Shown: positions 8,337 through 17,326, numbered from the stretch's first letter. The stretch is DNA of 64,000 bases from Pseudocolwellia sp048296855 (GCA_048296855.1 CP182631.1), one strand, 5' to 3'. The notes: a model not told the origin generated them from the letters alone. Program-made: numbers and translations.

Positions 8337-8582
8337 GCACTCAAATAGTATGGCTGGTTTAGCTAAAAATGTTGTGATCAATCTTACTTTTGTAAACGCT
8401 GCTACGAGTTTCGCTATTATAGTTGTTCACTAGTCACTAATAAGCTTTGTTGTTTTTATTACTTCGTAATGTAACAAAGCTATTATTTCGTACTGGCATT
8501 TGTAGGTAGCTCAATTTATAGTACGTTTATTACTACCGTCTTTTACTTTGAACGTCAGTAATTAAGTTAAAGTTTATCAGGC
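8331..8582 (+). repeat. Repeated non-coding cassette, copy 9 (type A, hairpin II)
   Basis: Type A start, hairpin II, with the GTAATTAAGTTAAAG 3' tail variant. Confidence 0.85.
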
Positions 8583-8677
8583 ATATAACAAGCAATTCAA
8601 CGGGACTTTTACAGCTGGCTGTGCTCGTCCCTCGCAATTTTAGCCAGCAATAAAAGCCCGTTAATTGGGCGTTATAT
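8583..8677 (+). other. attC 13
   Basis: Main attC type (GCCCGTTAATTGGGCG right arm). Confidence 0.93.
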
Positions 8678-8923
8678 GCAATTCATGAAGTAGGGTGCTT
8701 TAGCTAACAATTTGGTTATCAACTTTTACCTTTGTAAACGCTGCTACGAGTTTCGCTATTGTGTTTTTCACTAGTCACTAATAAGCTTTGTTGTTTTTAT
8801 TACTACGTAATGTAACAAAGCTATTATTTCGTTCTAGCATTTGTGGGTAGCTCAATTTATAGTGTGCTTATTGCTACCGTCTTTTACTTCTGATTTTTGT
8901 ATTTTAGTTCAGGTTTATCAGGC
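8672..8923 (+). repeat. Repeated non-coding cassette, copy 10 (type B, hairpin II)
   Basis: Type B, hairpin II. The second stem is extended to GGTAGC/GCTACC. This body is identical to the copy at 11840-12091, although the attC sites that follow are of different types. Confidence 0.87.
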
Positions 8924-9018
8924 ATATAACAAGCAATTCAACGGGACTTTTACAGCTGGCTGTGCTCGTCCCTCGCAATTATAGCCAGCGATAAAAGCCC
9001 ATTAATTGGGCGTTATAT
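8924..9018 (+). other. attC 14
   Basis: Main attC type with AGCCAGCGA right arm. Confidence 0.93.
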
Positions 9019-9323
9019 GGTAACAAAAGAATTCATTTGCTAAGGGATCTGTGGAAAGAAGGAGTATTGCCGCTTTTCTACAGCATAAGCGTTGAGTTTA
9101 TCCAAACAACAAATTCTATTTAAAATCCCTTGACGCGTGCTAAGCTTCTTTTTAATCCTTAATCTTAAGTAAAGTTGCGTAAGTAGTGTCTTTTACTTGA
9201 AGCAACTTTACTTAAGATTAAGGTTTGTCGCACAAGTTAAGGTGATTTTTTTATTTTATTTTGTGTTTGATTTTACGCTTATGGTTATGTTGGCTGGAGC
9301 GCTTAGTGTTTATCTGAGTTACC
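9013..9323 (+). ncRNA. Non-coding cassette with a perfect 22-bp hairpin
   Basis: A cassette body of 311 bp with no credible ORF and no similarity to the repeated family. Perfect 22-bp arms lie at 9157-9178 and 9202-9223 around a 23-base loop. A possible promoter is TTGACG (9130-9135) with TAATCC 17 bases later; the -10 is weak and runs into the stem. The element could be a structured RNA, a strong transcription barrier or a DNA hairpin. That it is transcribed is inference only. Its R'' has one mismatch to its R' extension. Confidence 0.5.
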
Positions 9324-9421
9324 ATCTAACAAGCAATTGAACTGGGACACGTACAGCTTGCCGTGCTCGTTCCTCGCTATTTTGGCAAGCTTTACTTTGC
9401 CCGTTAATATGGGCGTTATAT
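9324..9421 (+). other. attC 15
   Basis: ATCTAAC to GTTATAT, 98 bp, arms AGCTTGCC/GGCAAGCT. Confidence 0.9.
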
Positions 9422-9665
9422 GCACTCAAATAGTATTGTTTGTTTAGCTAAAAATATTGTTATCAAACGTACTTTTGTAAACGTTGCTACGGGTTTCGCT
9501 ATTGTCGTTTATCAATAGTCACTAATAAGCTTTGCCTATTTAAAAGACTTTTGTTGGCAAAGCTATTATTTCGTTCTAGCATTTGTGGGTAGCTCAATTT
9601 ATAGTGTGGCTATTACTACCGTCTTTTACTTCTGACTTATGTATTTTAGTTCAGGTTTATCAGGC
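9416..9665 (+). repeat. Repeated non-coding cassette, copy 11 (type A, hairpin I)
   Basis: Type A start, hairpin I; the short ATG frame ends at TATCAATAG. Confidence 0.85.
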
Positions 9666-9759
9666 ATATAACAAGCAATTCAACGGGACTTTTACAGCTG
9701 GCTGTGCTCGTTCCTCGCAATGTTAGCCAGCAATAAAGCCCATTAATTGGGCGTTAGCC
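9666..9759 (+). other. attC 16
   Basis: Main attC type, one A shorter in the right arm (CAATAAAGCCC). Confidence 0.92.
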
Positions 9760-9773
9760 TTACAAGGATAGTC

Positions 9774-10316
9774 ATGAGAAAAATTTTACCTTTTATATTA
9801 TTGTTCATTTCTTTTAGTGGAATTGCTAGTGACGACTTTCATTGGAAATTAGCTAATGGTGATCAAGCGCCCGAAACTGAAAATCAAAAAAGTGTAAAAG
9901 GATTTGGTGGTTGGCTATTAGTAACGCCTGATAAAGATTGGGAAGAAAAATGGATGACTCCAAGCGAAAATGTGCCTTACTTTAACGAAGCCAAGGACGT
10001 AAAGTTGGGTCAAGAACTCACTATTCTTCCTTTCTTTGCTAACCCAAAGTTAGATAATGCACGCAATTTTAATATTTTGTGTGATATTAAAGTTGAAAAG
10101 CCTGACGGAACATTTTCAATTAATGAGTTAAATGTCCCTTGTGCACAAGGGACATTAGAAGTAGATCCAATGTCTATATTTTTAACTCAAACAGTTATTA
10201 AATACATTGGCGAAAATGGAGACCCTTTTGGGCAATGGACAGTTTACTTTGAGATTAAAGATTTGATCAGAGGCGTTTCAGTTCCTTTAAAAACATCTTT
10301 TAACTTGGTGAAATAG
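9774..10316 (+). CDS. Secreted hypothetical protein (cassette)
   Basis: ATG 9774 follows ACAAGGATAGTC, a good site; the longer frame to 9747 would run back into the attC and is rejected. The 180-aa product has a clear signal peptide (MRKILPFILLFISFSGIAS, cleavage near residue 19-20) and a mature beta-rich domain with two cysteines in ILCDIKV and VPCAQG that may pair. No family recognised. The protein is probably periplasmic. Confidence 0.78.
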   Translation: MRKILPFILLFISFSGIASDDFHWKLANGDQAPETENQKSVKGFGGWLLVTPDKDWEEKWMTPSENVPYFNEAKDVKLGQELTILPFFANPKLDNARNFNILCDIKVEKPDGTFSINELNVPCAQGTLEVDPMSIFLTQTVIKYIGENGDPFGQWTVYFEIKDLIRGVSVPLKTSFNLVK

Positions 10317-10319
10317 TAA

Positions 10320-10417
10320 GGCTAACAAGCTGTTCAAGCGGGACAAATTACAGTTGGCTGTTTCGCTCCGCTCACATTATAGCCAACTACAATTTGCCCC
10401 TTAACAGGGCGTTATAT
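10320..10417 (+). other. attC 17
   Basis: GGCTAAC to GTTATAT, 98 bp. R'' extends to GTAAGGCTAAC, matching its own cassette start. Confidence 0.92.
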
Positions 10418-10661
10418 GCAATTCATGTAGTAAGGTGGTTTAGCTAATAATTTAGTTGCTAACTTTTACTTTTTAATGCTCTGCTGCGGGTTTCGCTATT
10501 TTAGTTTTCCAATGTCCACTAATAAGCTTTGCCTATTTAAAAGACTTTGTTGGCAAAGCTATTATTTCGTTCTGGCATTTGTGGGTAGCTCAATTTATAG
10601 TGCGTTTATGACTACCGGTTTTTACTAGTTGCTTGTGTATTTATGTTCAGGTTTATCAGGC
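10412..10661 (+). repeat. Repeated non-coding cassette, copy 12 (type B, hairpin I)
   Basis: Type B start (TAGTAAGGTGG), hairpin I with the short loop also seen in copy 6. Confidence 0.85.
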
Positions 10662-10756
10662 ATATAACAAGCAATTCAACGGGACTTTTACAGCTGGCTG
10701 TGCTCGTCCCTCGCAATTTTAGCCAGCAATAAAAGCCCATTAATTGGGCGTTATAT
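10662..10756 (+). other. attC 18
   Basis: Main attC type. Confidence 0.93.
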
Positions 10757-11001
10757 GCAATTCATGAAGTAGGGTGCTTTAGCTAACAATTTGGTTATCA
10801 ACTTTTACCTTTGTAAACGTTGCTACGGGTTTCGCTATTATCGTTTTTCAATAGTCACTAATAAGCTTTGCCTATTTAAAAAACTTTTGTTGGCAAAGCT
10901 ATTATTTCGTACTGGTATTTGTGGGTAGCTCAATTTATAGTGTGTTTATGACTACCGGTTTTTACTAGTTGCTTGTGTATTTATGTTCAGGTTTATCAGG
11001 C
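10751..11001 (+). repeat. Repeated non-coding cassette, copy 13 (type B, hairpin I)
   Basis: Type B start, hairpin I. The 3' part (from GGTTTTTACTAGTTGC) matches copies 12 and 20 rather than its type B relatives. Confidence 0.85.
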
Positions 11002-11096
11002 ATATAACAAGCAATTCAACGGGACTTTTACAGCTGGCTGTGCTCGTCCCTCGCAATTTTAGCCAGCAATAAAAGCCCATTAATTGGGCGTTATGT
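11002..11096 (+). other. attC 19
   Basis: Main attC type; R' GTTATGT. Confidence 0.93.
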
Positions 11097-11112
11097 AGCT
11101 CAAGGAGTTCGA

Positions 11113-11400
11113 GTGCAATTTAAAGTTTTAGGCTTAATATCTCTTATGTTTATAATATCTTCATGTTCGTTGATCGAGTCAGATATTTGTGATCAGAAAA
11201 CAGCTTTAGATAAAGGTACTAGTTTAATGCATAAAAAATTCCCTCGCTCAATGGAGGATCAAAACCCCATAAAAATTTACGATCGTGAGGGTTTATGGCA
11301 TATCAAAGGTACTCTTCCTCCTAATTATGCAGGTGGAGTTCCCCATGTTAAATTAGATCGGCAAACGTGTAGGTTAGTAGAAATTTATCATACTCAGTGA
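11113..11400 (+). CDS. Small lipoprotein, possibly NTF2-fold immunity-like (cassette)
   Basis: Starts at GTG 11113 behind AAGGAG. A lipoprotein signal ends in ISSC (Cys about residue 18), so the 95-aa product is probably an outer-membrane or periplasmic lipoprotein. The C-terminal half (EGLWHIKGTLPP..AGGVPHVKLDRQTCRLVEIYHT) resembles the small NTF2-fold immunity family, which has a W-x-V-x-GTLP...GGVP pattern. That is a memory-based guess. No toxin partner is adjacent. Confidence 0.72.
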   Translation: MQFKVLGLISLMFIISSCSLIESDICDQKTALDKGTSLMHKKFPRSMEDQNPIKIYDREGLWHIKGTLPPNYAGGVPHVKLDRQTCRLVEIYHTQ

Positions 11401-11408
11401 TATCAGCT

Positions 11409-11503
11409 ACATAACAAGCAAATCAACGGGACTTTTACAGCTGGCTGTGCTCGTTCCTCGCAATTTTAGCCAGCAATAAAAGCCCGTTATTTGGGCGTTA
11501 TAT
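11409..11503 (+). other. attC 20
   Basis: Close to the main type, with left arm AAATCAACGGG and right arm GCCCGTTATTTGGGCG. Confidence 0.93.
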
Positions 11504-11749
11504 GCACTCAAATAGTATGGTTTGTTTAGCTAAAAATGTGTTGTTATCAACCTTACTTTTGTAAATGCTGCTGCGGGTTTCGCTATTTTAGTTCTTCAAT
11601 AGTCACTAATAAGCTTTGCCTATTTAAAAAACTTTTGTTGGCAAAGCTATTATTTCGTTCTGGCATTTGTGGGTAGCTCAATTTATAGTGCATTTATTAC
11701 TACCGGATTTTACTTTGAACTTCAGTAATTAAGTTAAAGTTTATCAGGC
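11498..11749 (+). repeat. Repeated non-coding cassette, copy 14 (type A, hairpin I)
   Basis: Type A with two extra bases (AATGTGTTGTTATC), hairpin I. Confidence 0.85.
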
Positions 11750-11845
11750 ATATAACAAGCAATTCAACGGGACTTTTACAGCTGGCTGTGCTCGTTCCTC
11801 GCAAATTTTAACCAGCAATAAAAGCCCATTAATTGGGCGTTATAT
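11750..11845 (+). other. attC 21
   Basis: Main attC type with one stem change (TTTTAACCAGC instead of TAGCCAGC). Confidence 0.92.
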
Positions 11846-12091
11846 GCAATTCATGAAGTAGGGTGCTTTAGCTAACAATTTGGTTATCAACTTTTACCTT
11901 TGTAAACGCTGCTACGAGTTTCGCTATTGTGTTTTTCACTAGTCACTAATAAGCTTTGTTGTTTTTATTACTACGTAATGTAACAAAGCTATTATTTCGT
12001 TCTAGCATTTGTGGGTAGCTCAATTTATAGTGTGCTTATTGCTACCGTCTTTTACTTCTGATTTTTGTATTTTAGTTCAGGTTTATCAGGC
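11840..12091 (+). repeat. Repeated non-coding cassette, copy 15 (type B, hairpin II)
   Basis: Identical in body to the copy at 8672-8923, but followed by an attC of the other major type. This points to recent duplication plus exchange at or near the attC. Confidence 0.87.
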
Positions 12092-12189
12092 ATATAACAA
12101 GGCATTGCAAAGGACTAAAAACAGTTGGCCGTTGCTCGTGCCTCGCTATTTTGGCCAACAATTTTTAGCCTCTGAATGAGGCGTTAGCA
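12092..12189 (+). other. attC 22
   Basis: Second common type (AAGGCATTGCAAAGGAC... GCCTCTGAATGAGGCG), ATATAAC to GTTAGCA. Confidence 0.92.
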
Positions 12190-12206
12190 GTAAAGGCAGG
12201 TTTTAG

Positions 12207-12482
12207 GTGAGTGTTAATAGTCAGGAGGTTAAATTTTCTTTAAGCTCAGATGAATTTAGGTTTATTCTTAATAATCAACTTGCAAATAAATCCCTATCCA
12301 CAAAGTTGCTCAGTATTAAAAATGAGTTATTGGCTAAACGTTCTAATTTTAAAAGAGTTACCATTATTTCAAACCTAGCAGACTTAGATGGTTTACTTGT
12401 AAACCTTTCTAAAGAGGCTAATAAAAACAATAACTCACTAGATAAACAGTATTTTTTAGACAATATATTTGGTAAGTTATAA
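12207..12482 (+). CDS. Hypothetical cassette protein, 91 aa
   Basis: Starts at GTG 12207, 24 bp into the cassette. A soluble, mostly helical, basic/polar protein (SSDEFRFILNNQL, ELLAKRSNFKRVT, DLDGLLVNLSKEANK). No signal peptide or membrane segment. No family recognised. About 30 bp of untranslated sequence separate the stop from the attC. Confidence 0.65.
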   Translation: MSVNSQEVKFSLSSDEFRFILNNQLANKSLSTKLLSIKNELLAKRSNFKRVTIISNLADLDGLLVNLSKEANKNNNSLDKQYFLDNIFGKL

Positions 12483-12512
12483 ATACAACGAAGTAGCCTA
12501 TGAGTAAATTAC

Positions 12513-12610
12513 TGCTAACAAGGCATTGCAAAGGACTAAAAACAGCTGGCCGTTGCTCGTGCCTCGCCATTTTGGCCAACAATTTTTAGCCTCTGAATGA
12601 GGCGTTATAT
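12513..12610 (+). other. attC 23
   Basis: GCATTGC type; R'' TTACTGCTAAC matches the cassette start GTTAGCAGTAA. Confidence 0.92.
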
Positions 12611-12854
12611 GCAATTCATGTAGTTGGGTGCTTTAGCTAAAATTATTTTTATCAATCTTACTTTTGTAAACGCTGCTACGAGTTTCGCTATTTTAGTTCT
12701 TCAATAGTCACTAATAAGCTTTGCCTATTTAAAAGACTTTTGTTGGCAAAGCTATTATTTCGTACTGGTATTTGTGGGTAGCTCAATTTATAGTGCAGTT
12801 ATTACTACCGTCTTTTACTTCTAGATTTTGTGTTTAAGTTAAGGTTTATCAGGC
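12605..12854 (+). repeat. Repeated non-coding cassette, copy 16 (type B, hairpin I)
   Basis: Type B start with TAGTTGGGTGC, hairpin I. Confidence 0.85.
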
Positions 12855-12949
12855 ATATAACAAGCAATTTAACGGGACTTTTACAGCTGGCTGTGCTCGT
12901 TCCTCGCAATTATAGCCAGCAATAAAAGCCCATTAATTGGGCGTTATGT
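12855..12949 (+). other. attC 24
   Basis: Main attC type; R' GTTATGT. Confidence 0.93.
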
Positions 12950-12968
12950 TTTTAAGGATGAGTCGAGT

Positions 12969-13346
12969 TTGCGTTACATTATTGCACTTTATTTTATTAG
13001 CTTTATATCGAGTGCATCAACATGTATGACCTCAGATAAACAAATTGCATTGTGGAATGAAAAATACGTTTCATTGTTTAAAGTAAGTACAGAGAAAAAT
13101 AACAATTCATTTAACGTTCAGGTATCTTTGCCGAATAATATTGAAGGAAAAATATTTAAAGCCGTATGGCTTGTTGTAGGTGACGATAATGATCCAAGCT
13201 TTATTGCGCCTTTAAGTACATATGAAGAAGATAGTAAAACGAAAGTTTGGTTTGTAGTCAAACCGAATAACAATGATAAGAATGTATTGATATTTAGCTA
13301 TGGAGAAGGTTGTGGTATTTCAGTTGACGTACCAATCGAGCTATAA
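12969..13346 (+). CDS. Secreted hypothetical protein, 125 aa (cassette)
   Basis: Probable TTG start at 12969, 10 bp after AAGGA. A signal peptide (MRYIIALYFISFISSAST) precedes a small beta-rich domain containing KVSTEKNNNSFNVQVSLP and FSYGEGCGISVDVPIEL, with cysteines near both ends that could form one disulfide. No family recognised. Probably periplasmic. Confidence 0.72.
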   Translation: MRYIIALYFISFISSASTCMTSDKQIALWNEKYVSLFKVSTEKNNNSFNVQVSLPNNIEGKIFKAVWLVVGDDNDPSFIAPLSTYEEDSKTKVWFVVKPNNNDKNVLIFSYGEGCGISVDVPIEL

Positions 13347-13349
13347 AAA

Positions 13350-13452
13350 ACATAACAAGAAAATCAACAAGGACACGTAACAGTTGGCTACGTTTCGCTT
13401 CGCTACACAATTTTAGCCAACCATTACTTAGCCTGTTATTTAGGCGTTAGGC
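13350..13452 (+). other. attC 25
   Basis: ACATAAC to GTTAGGC, 103 bp, arms AGTTGGCTACG/AGCCAACCA. Confidence 0.92.
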
Positions 13453-13472
13453 ATTTATAATATGGAGTTCAA

Positions 13473-14075
13473 ATGTTCAAAAAAATTTCACTAGGATTGA
13501 TGATCTTAACCAATTCCTCTCAGGGTTTTAGTGCTGAATTTAGCGAAGATATTTATGTTAAGTTAGCCGCTAAATCGGCTTGTTTATACAAACAAGGAAA
13601 AGGGAGTGATATTAAAGTCTACGAGAGGGAAATGACTGACTTTGGTAAAAAAATAGAGGGAGAAGGGTTTAGCATTAATAAATTTAAAAGCGATCAGATT
13701 TTGTATTCTTCTGATAAGGGTTTTATGAATAGGAGATTAAATGACATGATGAAAATGATGAATTCATGTCATTTATTAGAGTTAAAAAAAGAAAAAATAG
13801 ATAATGGGTTTTTAAGCATACCTATTGTTAAGAACTCTGTTGTAATGAATAAGGTAAATGGGAAAAACGGACTTCCATCGGTGATGGAACTAGAAGTCAA
13901 AAAAAATATAAATGACATAGTATTGTTCTATGCAAAAAGTTTGGCTAAATATAAACCTAAAAAAACAAACGTCGATGAGACCATAATTCTTGAGTTTAGT
14001 GTAAATACAAAAAAACGAATGGTAACCTTAGAACCAAGGTTCAATACAACCTATATTACGATTATTGGCGAATAA
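13473..14075 (+). CDS. Secreted hypothetical protein, 200 aa (cassette)
   Basis: ATG 13473 follows ATATGGAGTTCAA. A signal peptide (MFKKISLGLMILTNSSQGFSA, cleavage near 21) precedes a lysine-rich mature part with two cysteines (SACLYKQ, NSCHLLEL) and strongly basic composition. No family recognised. The codon use is markedly AT-rich. Confidence 0.75.
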   Translation: MFKKISLGLMILTNSSQGFSAEFSEDIYVKLAAKSACLYKQGKGSDIKVYEREMTDFGKKIEGEGFSINKFKSDQILYSSDKGFMNRRLNDMMKMMNSCHLLELKKEKIDNGFLSIPIVKNSVVMNKVNGKNGLPSVMELEVKKNINDIVLFYAKSLAKYKPKKTNVDETIILEFSVNTKKRMVTLEPRFNTTYITIIGE

Positions 14076-14077
14076 AT

Positions 14078-14176
14078 GCCTAACAAGGCATTGCAAAGGA
14101 CTAAAAACAGCTGGCCGTTGCTCGTGCCTCGCTTATTTTGGCCAGCAATTTTTAGCCTCTGAATGAGGCGTTATAT
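14078..14176 (+). other. attC 26
   Basis: GCATTGC type, GCCTAAC to GTTATAT; R'' AATGCCTAAC matches the cassette start. Confidence 0.92.
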
Positions 14177-14422
14177 GCACTCAAATAGTATTGTTGGTTT
14201 AGCTAAAAATATTGTTATCAACCTTACTTTTGTAAACGCTGCTACGGGTTTCGCTATTGGAGTTTTCCAATAGTCACTAATAAGCTTTGTTGTTTTTATT
14301 ACTTCGTAATGTAACAAAGCTATTATTTCGTTCTGGCAATTGTGGGTAGCTCAATTTATAGTGCATTTATTACTACCGTCTTTTACTTCTAACTTTTGTA
14401 TTTAAGTTCAGTTTTATTAGGC
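14171..14422 (+). repeat. Repeated non-coding cassette, copy 17 (type A, hairpin II)
   Basis: Type A start, hairpin II. Confidence 0.85.
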
Positions 14423-14518
14423 ATATAACAAGCAATTCAACGGGACTTTTACAGCTGGCTGTGCTCGTTCCTCGCAAATTATAGCCAGCAATAAAAGCCC
14501 ATTAATTGGGCGTTATAT
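14423..14518 (+). other. attC 27
   Basis: Main attC type. Confidence 0.93.
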
Positions 14519-14764
14519 GCACTCAAATTGTATTGTTGGTTTAGCTAAAAATGTTGTTATCAAAAATACTTTTGTACACGTTGCTTCGGGTTTCGCTATT
14601 ATCGTTTTTCAATAGTCACTAATAAGCTTTGTTGTTTTTATTACTACGTAATGTAACAAAGCTATTATTTCGTTCTGGCATTTGTGGGTAGCTCAATTTA
14701 TAGTGTGTTTATGACTACCGTCTTTTACTTCTGGCTTTTGTATTTTAGTTCAGGTTTATCAGGC
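14513..14764 (+). repeat. Repeated non-coding cassette, copy 18 (type A, hairpin II)
   Basis: Type A start, hairpin II; shares the GTACACGTTGCTTCGG variant with copies 7 and 19. Confidence 0.85.
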
Positions 14765-14859
14765 ATATAACAAGCAATTTAACGGGACTTTTACAGCTGG
14801 CTGTGCTCGTTCCTCGCAAATTTAGCCAGCAATAAAAGCCCATTAATTGGGCGTTATGC
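14765..14859 (+). other. attC 28
   Basis: Main attC type; R' GTTATGC. Confidence 0.93.
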
Positions 14860-14883
14860 GTACTAAAGGATTGGCTTCAGTTA

Positions 14884-15210
14884 ATGAGAATTGGAATTAT
14901 CTCAATAATTATATATTTAGTTTTGATTGCATCATGGCCAAGTAATGCTTGTGCTTGTAGTGATACTGGTAACGGTGAGTTCTTTCTAAGGATCCTTCTT
15001 TTTCTAGTTTATTTATTGGTTCTACCTGTTATTTTATTTGCTGCTGGTGGGCGCTCTAAATATTTAATCATATATTTCATTATTTTAGTTTTATCGTTCT
15101 TTTTTTGGTTTTATGTCGATATATCTTATTTCTTAACTCCAAGTATACCGTTTGTAGTGCTCTTTATAATGTGTAAAAGTACGCATAACAAGAAAATGAA
15201 CAAGGACTAA
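14884..15210 (+). CDS. Small membrane protein, 108 aa (cassette)
   Basis: ATG 14884, about 30 bp into the cassette. An N-terminal hydrophobic segment with ACACSD (two close cysteines near residue 23-25) is followed by three more hydrophobic segments. The last 10 or so residues (THNKKMNKD) are encoded by the attC, as the frame runs through GCATAACAAG. No family recognised; probably an inner-membrane protein. Confidence 0.72.
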   Translation: MRIGIISIIIYLVLIASWPSNACACSDTGNGEFFLRILLFLVYLLVLPVILFAAGGRSKYLIIYFIILVLSFFFWFYVDISYFLTPSIPFVVLFIMCKSTHNKKMNKD

Positions 15211-15278
15211 AAACAGCGGGCTGTTCGCTCCGCTCCATTTTAGCCCACAATTTTTAGCCTGTTATTTAGGCGTTATGT
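15183..15278 (+). other. attC 29
   Basis: GCATAAC to GTTATGT, arms AGCGGGCT/AGCCCAC. It contains the stop codon of the preceding gene. Confidence 0.9.
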
Positions 15279-15311
15279 TTACCTTGTAGTTTGACTTATT
15301 TTGAAAGGTTA

Positions 15312-15623
15312 ATGAAAGATATTTTATTAAAGTGGAAAAAGATTAAGTTGCAAATTAACACTATTGTGACGTTAGTGTTTGTCGCTTCTATTGCTCTCAT
15401 GTACATGGAATTTATAAAGCCAATTGACGCTTATCACATAATTGTATTTTCATTGCTGTGTGTATTTTCATATCTTTTATATGAATTGTTAAAAAATAAA
15501 TTTATATTCATAGACTCTAAAAAATTCTTATTATTTTCCTTTATGGGTATCCTTGTATTACTATTTTATTTTGCAATAATTCTTACAGGTTTGTTGGTGT
15601 TATTTGATGGTTTAGTTAATTAG
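15312..15623 (+). CDS. Small three-helix membrane protein (cassette)
   Basis: The best start is ATG 15312, because GAAAGGTTA gives a ribosome binding site; a TTG at 15291 in the same frame lacks one. About 103 aa: a basic N-terminus (KDILLKWKKIK) then three hydrophobic helices, the last ending close to the C-terminus. No family recognised. Confidence 0.72.
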   Translation: MKDILLKWKKIKLQINTIVTLVFVASIALMYMEFIKPIDAYHIIVFSLLCVFSYLLYELLKNKFIFIDSKKFLLFSFMGILVLLFYFAIILTGLLVLFDGLVN

Positions 15624-15626
15624 TAA

Positions 15627-15726
15627 ACATAACAAGTCGCTCAAGAGGGAAAATTTACAGTTTGCTGTTTTCGCTCCGCTCAACATTTTAGCAAACAATA
15701 AATTTCCCCTTAGCGGGGCGTTAGTT
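15627..15726 (+). other. attC 30
   Basis: ACATAAC to GTTAGTT, 100 bp, arms AGTTTGCT/AGCAAAC. Confidence 0.91.
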
Positions 15727-15741
15727 TTACAAGGAGGTTAG

Positions 15742-16416
15742 GTGTCAAAATTAAAATTATCCTTACTATTTTTTATTGGGGGATTTTTTATTTTAATTGG
15801 ATTTTCCCAAAGGCATGCATTGGCATGTGAATTTATTGAGTATTCCAATTATTCAGAAATAGCACCTAACATTTTTGTAAGCGGTTCTTTCGACCTTAAC
15901 CAAAAAGAAAATTTGCTTTCTAATATTACTCTGGGTAAATCTAGAGTTAACACTACTTTTGGTCAAATGATCTCTAACCCTAAAGTTGTTATCACAACAA
16001 GTGACAGTGAGGCATCTGATTTTGATTCAAATAAATATGGTAAAGCTTTACTCACTCCACTTGGGAAATGCATAGTGCTAGGTTCAGAAGGGCAAAATAT
16101 TGATGTTATTGCTCATGAGTATACACACGCAGAAGTGCATTATAGAGTTGGTTGGTTAAACCATTTATTAAATGTCCCTATTTGGTTCAACGAAGGTGTT
16201 GCCTTGCTAGTTGATTTCAGAAAACCTTATCTATTAGAGAATATTGGTTTGTCACCCAAAGATGCTGAGTTTGTTAAAAATAATGAATTCGATTTTTCTA
16301 TTGGCAGCTATCAAGCCTCAAGAGTTTTAGTGGATAAGATTGATAAAGCGAGCTTATATCAAAATTTGGAAAAGCTTAAACAAGGACAAGATATCAATAG
16401 CGTATTTGCACTGTAA
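15742..16416 (+). CDS. Gluzincin-type metalloprotease-like protein (cassette)
   Basis: Starts at GTG 15742 behind AAGGAGG, the strongest ribosome binding site among the cassettes. An N-terminal hydrophobic segment (8-27) gives export or anchoring. The zinc site HEYTH (125-129) is followed 22 residues later by WFNEG, supplying the third ligand glutamate (E151), as in the peptidase-MA-like gluzincins. At 224 aa it is small, so it may be a minimal peptidase domain facing the periplasm. The catalytic residues are intact. Substrate unknown. Confidence 0.82.
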   Translation: MSKLKLSLLFFIGGFFILIGFSQRHALACEFIEYSNYSEIAPNIFVSGSFDLNQKENLLSNITLGKSRVNTTFGQMISNPKVVITTSDSEASDFDSNKYGKALLTPLGKCIVLGSEGQNIDVIAHEYTHAEVHYRVGWLNHLLNVPIWFNEGVALLVDFRKPYLLENIGLSPKDAEFVKNNEFDFSIGSYQASRVLVDKIDKASLYQNLEKLKQGQDINSVFAL

Positions 16417-16514
16417 AACTAACAAGCAAATCAACAGGACTTAAAACAGTTTGTTGTTTTTCGTTCCTCAAAATTTTAACAAACAATTTTAAGCCTGTTA
16501 TTTGGGCGTTAGAG
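16417..16514 (+). other. attC 31
   Basis: AACTAAC to GTTAGAG, arms AGTTTGTTG/AACAAAC. Confidence 0.9.
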
Positions 16515-16530
16515 TTCAAGGAATATCTCT

Positions 16531-16992
16531 ATGAGAAGTGTTTTCGTCTTATTAATCTTTGTATTATCTGGTTGTGCAACGGCTCCAAAAAATGCTTTAA
16601 ATTTTGATCAGGTAAATATCCCGCAATCAACAAGCGAAAGAAGTACATTTATATTTAATCGTCTTTTTACTCCTCCTGCTGGTTCAGATATGAGAGTTAG
16701 TATTGACGGAGTTCAAATAGTCGCATTACCTAATAATACTTTTTCTTATGTTCAGTTGGAGCCAGGACAATATAATTTAAAAATTAGTTGGAGTCCTTGG
16801 ACAGGTCAGGGAAGTTCAGAGAAACAAATTTTCATTCCTAAAGGAAAGTCTGTTTACCTTCAATTAGGGAGCAGTGTTTACACACCTATAGGGATTGAAC
16901 TCGGCTCAAATAAAAATGTGTCAATGGAAGAAAGCTCTGCTATAAGTCATTTGAGAAAATGTTGTAAATATATTCCAGCAATTGAACTCTAA
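16531..16992 (+). CDS. Lipoprotein, DUF2846-like (cassette)
   Basis: ATG 16531 follows AAGGAATATCTCT. The lipobox LSGC places the acylated cysteine at about residue 15. The mature protein shows the pattern R-x-x-F-I-F-N-R..., SIDGVQIVALPNNTFSYVQLEPGQY and a C-terminal beta part, which resembles DUF2846-type lipoproteins (assignment from memory). The stop codon TAA is the first part of the attC core (CTCTAAC). Confidence 0.78.
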   Translation: MRSVFVLLIFVLSGCATAPKNALNFDQVNIPQSTSERSTFIFNRLFTPPAGSDMRVSIDGVQIVALPNNTFSYVQLEPGQYNLKISWSPWTGQGSSEKQIFIPKGKSVYLQLGSSVYTPIGIELGSNKNVSMEESSAISHLRKCCKYIPAIEL

Positions 16993-17082
16993 CAAGGCAT
17001 TCAAACGGACAATTTACAGTTTGTTGTTCGCTTCGCTCAATTTTAACAAACTGTAAAATTGCCGCTTAATGTGGCGTTATAT
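16987..17082 (+). other. attC 32
   Basis: CTCTAAC to GTTATAT, arms AGTTTGTTG/AACAAACT. It supplies the stop codon of the preceding lipoprotein gene. Confidence 0.9.
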
Positions 17083-17326
17083 GCACTCAAATCGTATGGT
17101 TGGTTTAGCTAAAAATGTTGTTATCAAAAATACTTTTGTACACGTTGCTTCGGGTTTCGCTATTATCGTTTTTCAATAGTCACTAATAAGCTTTGCCTTG
17201 TTAAAGAGACTTTTGTGGCAAAGCTATTATTTCGTTCTAGTATTTGTGGGCAGCTCAATTTATAGTGCGTTTATTACTACCGTCTTTTACTTTGAACTTC
17301 AGTAGTTAAGTTAAAGTTTATCAGGC
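17077..17326 (+). repeat. Repeated non-coding cassette, copy 19 (type A, hairpin III)
   Basis: Type A start joined to hairpin III. The second stem is weakened here (GGCAG opposite CTACC). Confidence 0.85.
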
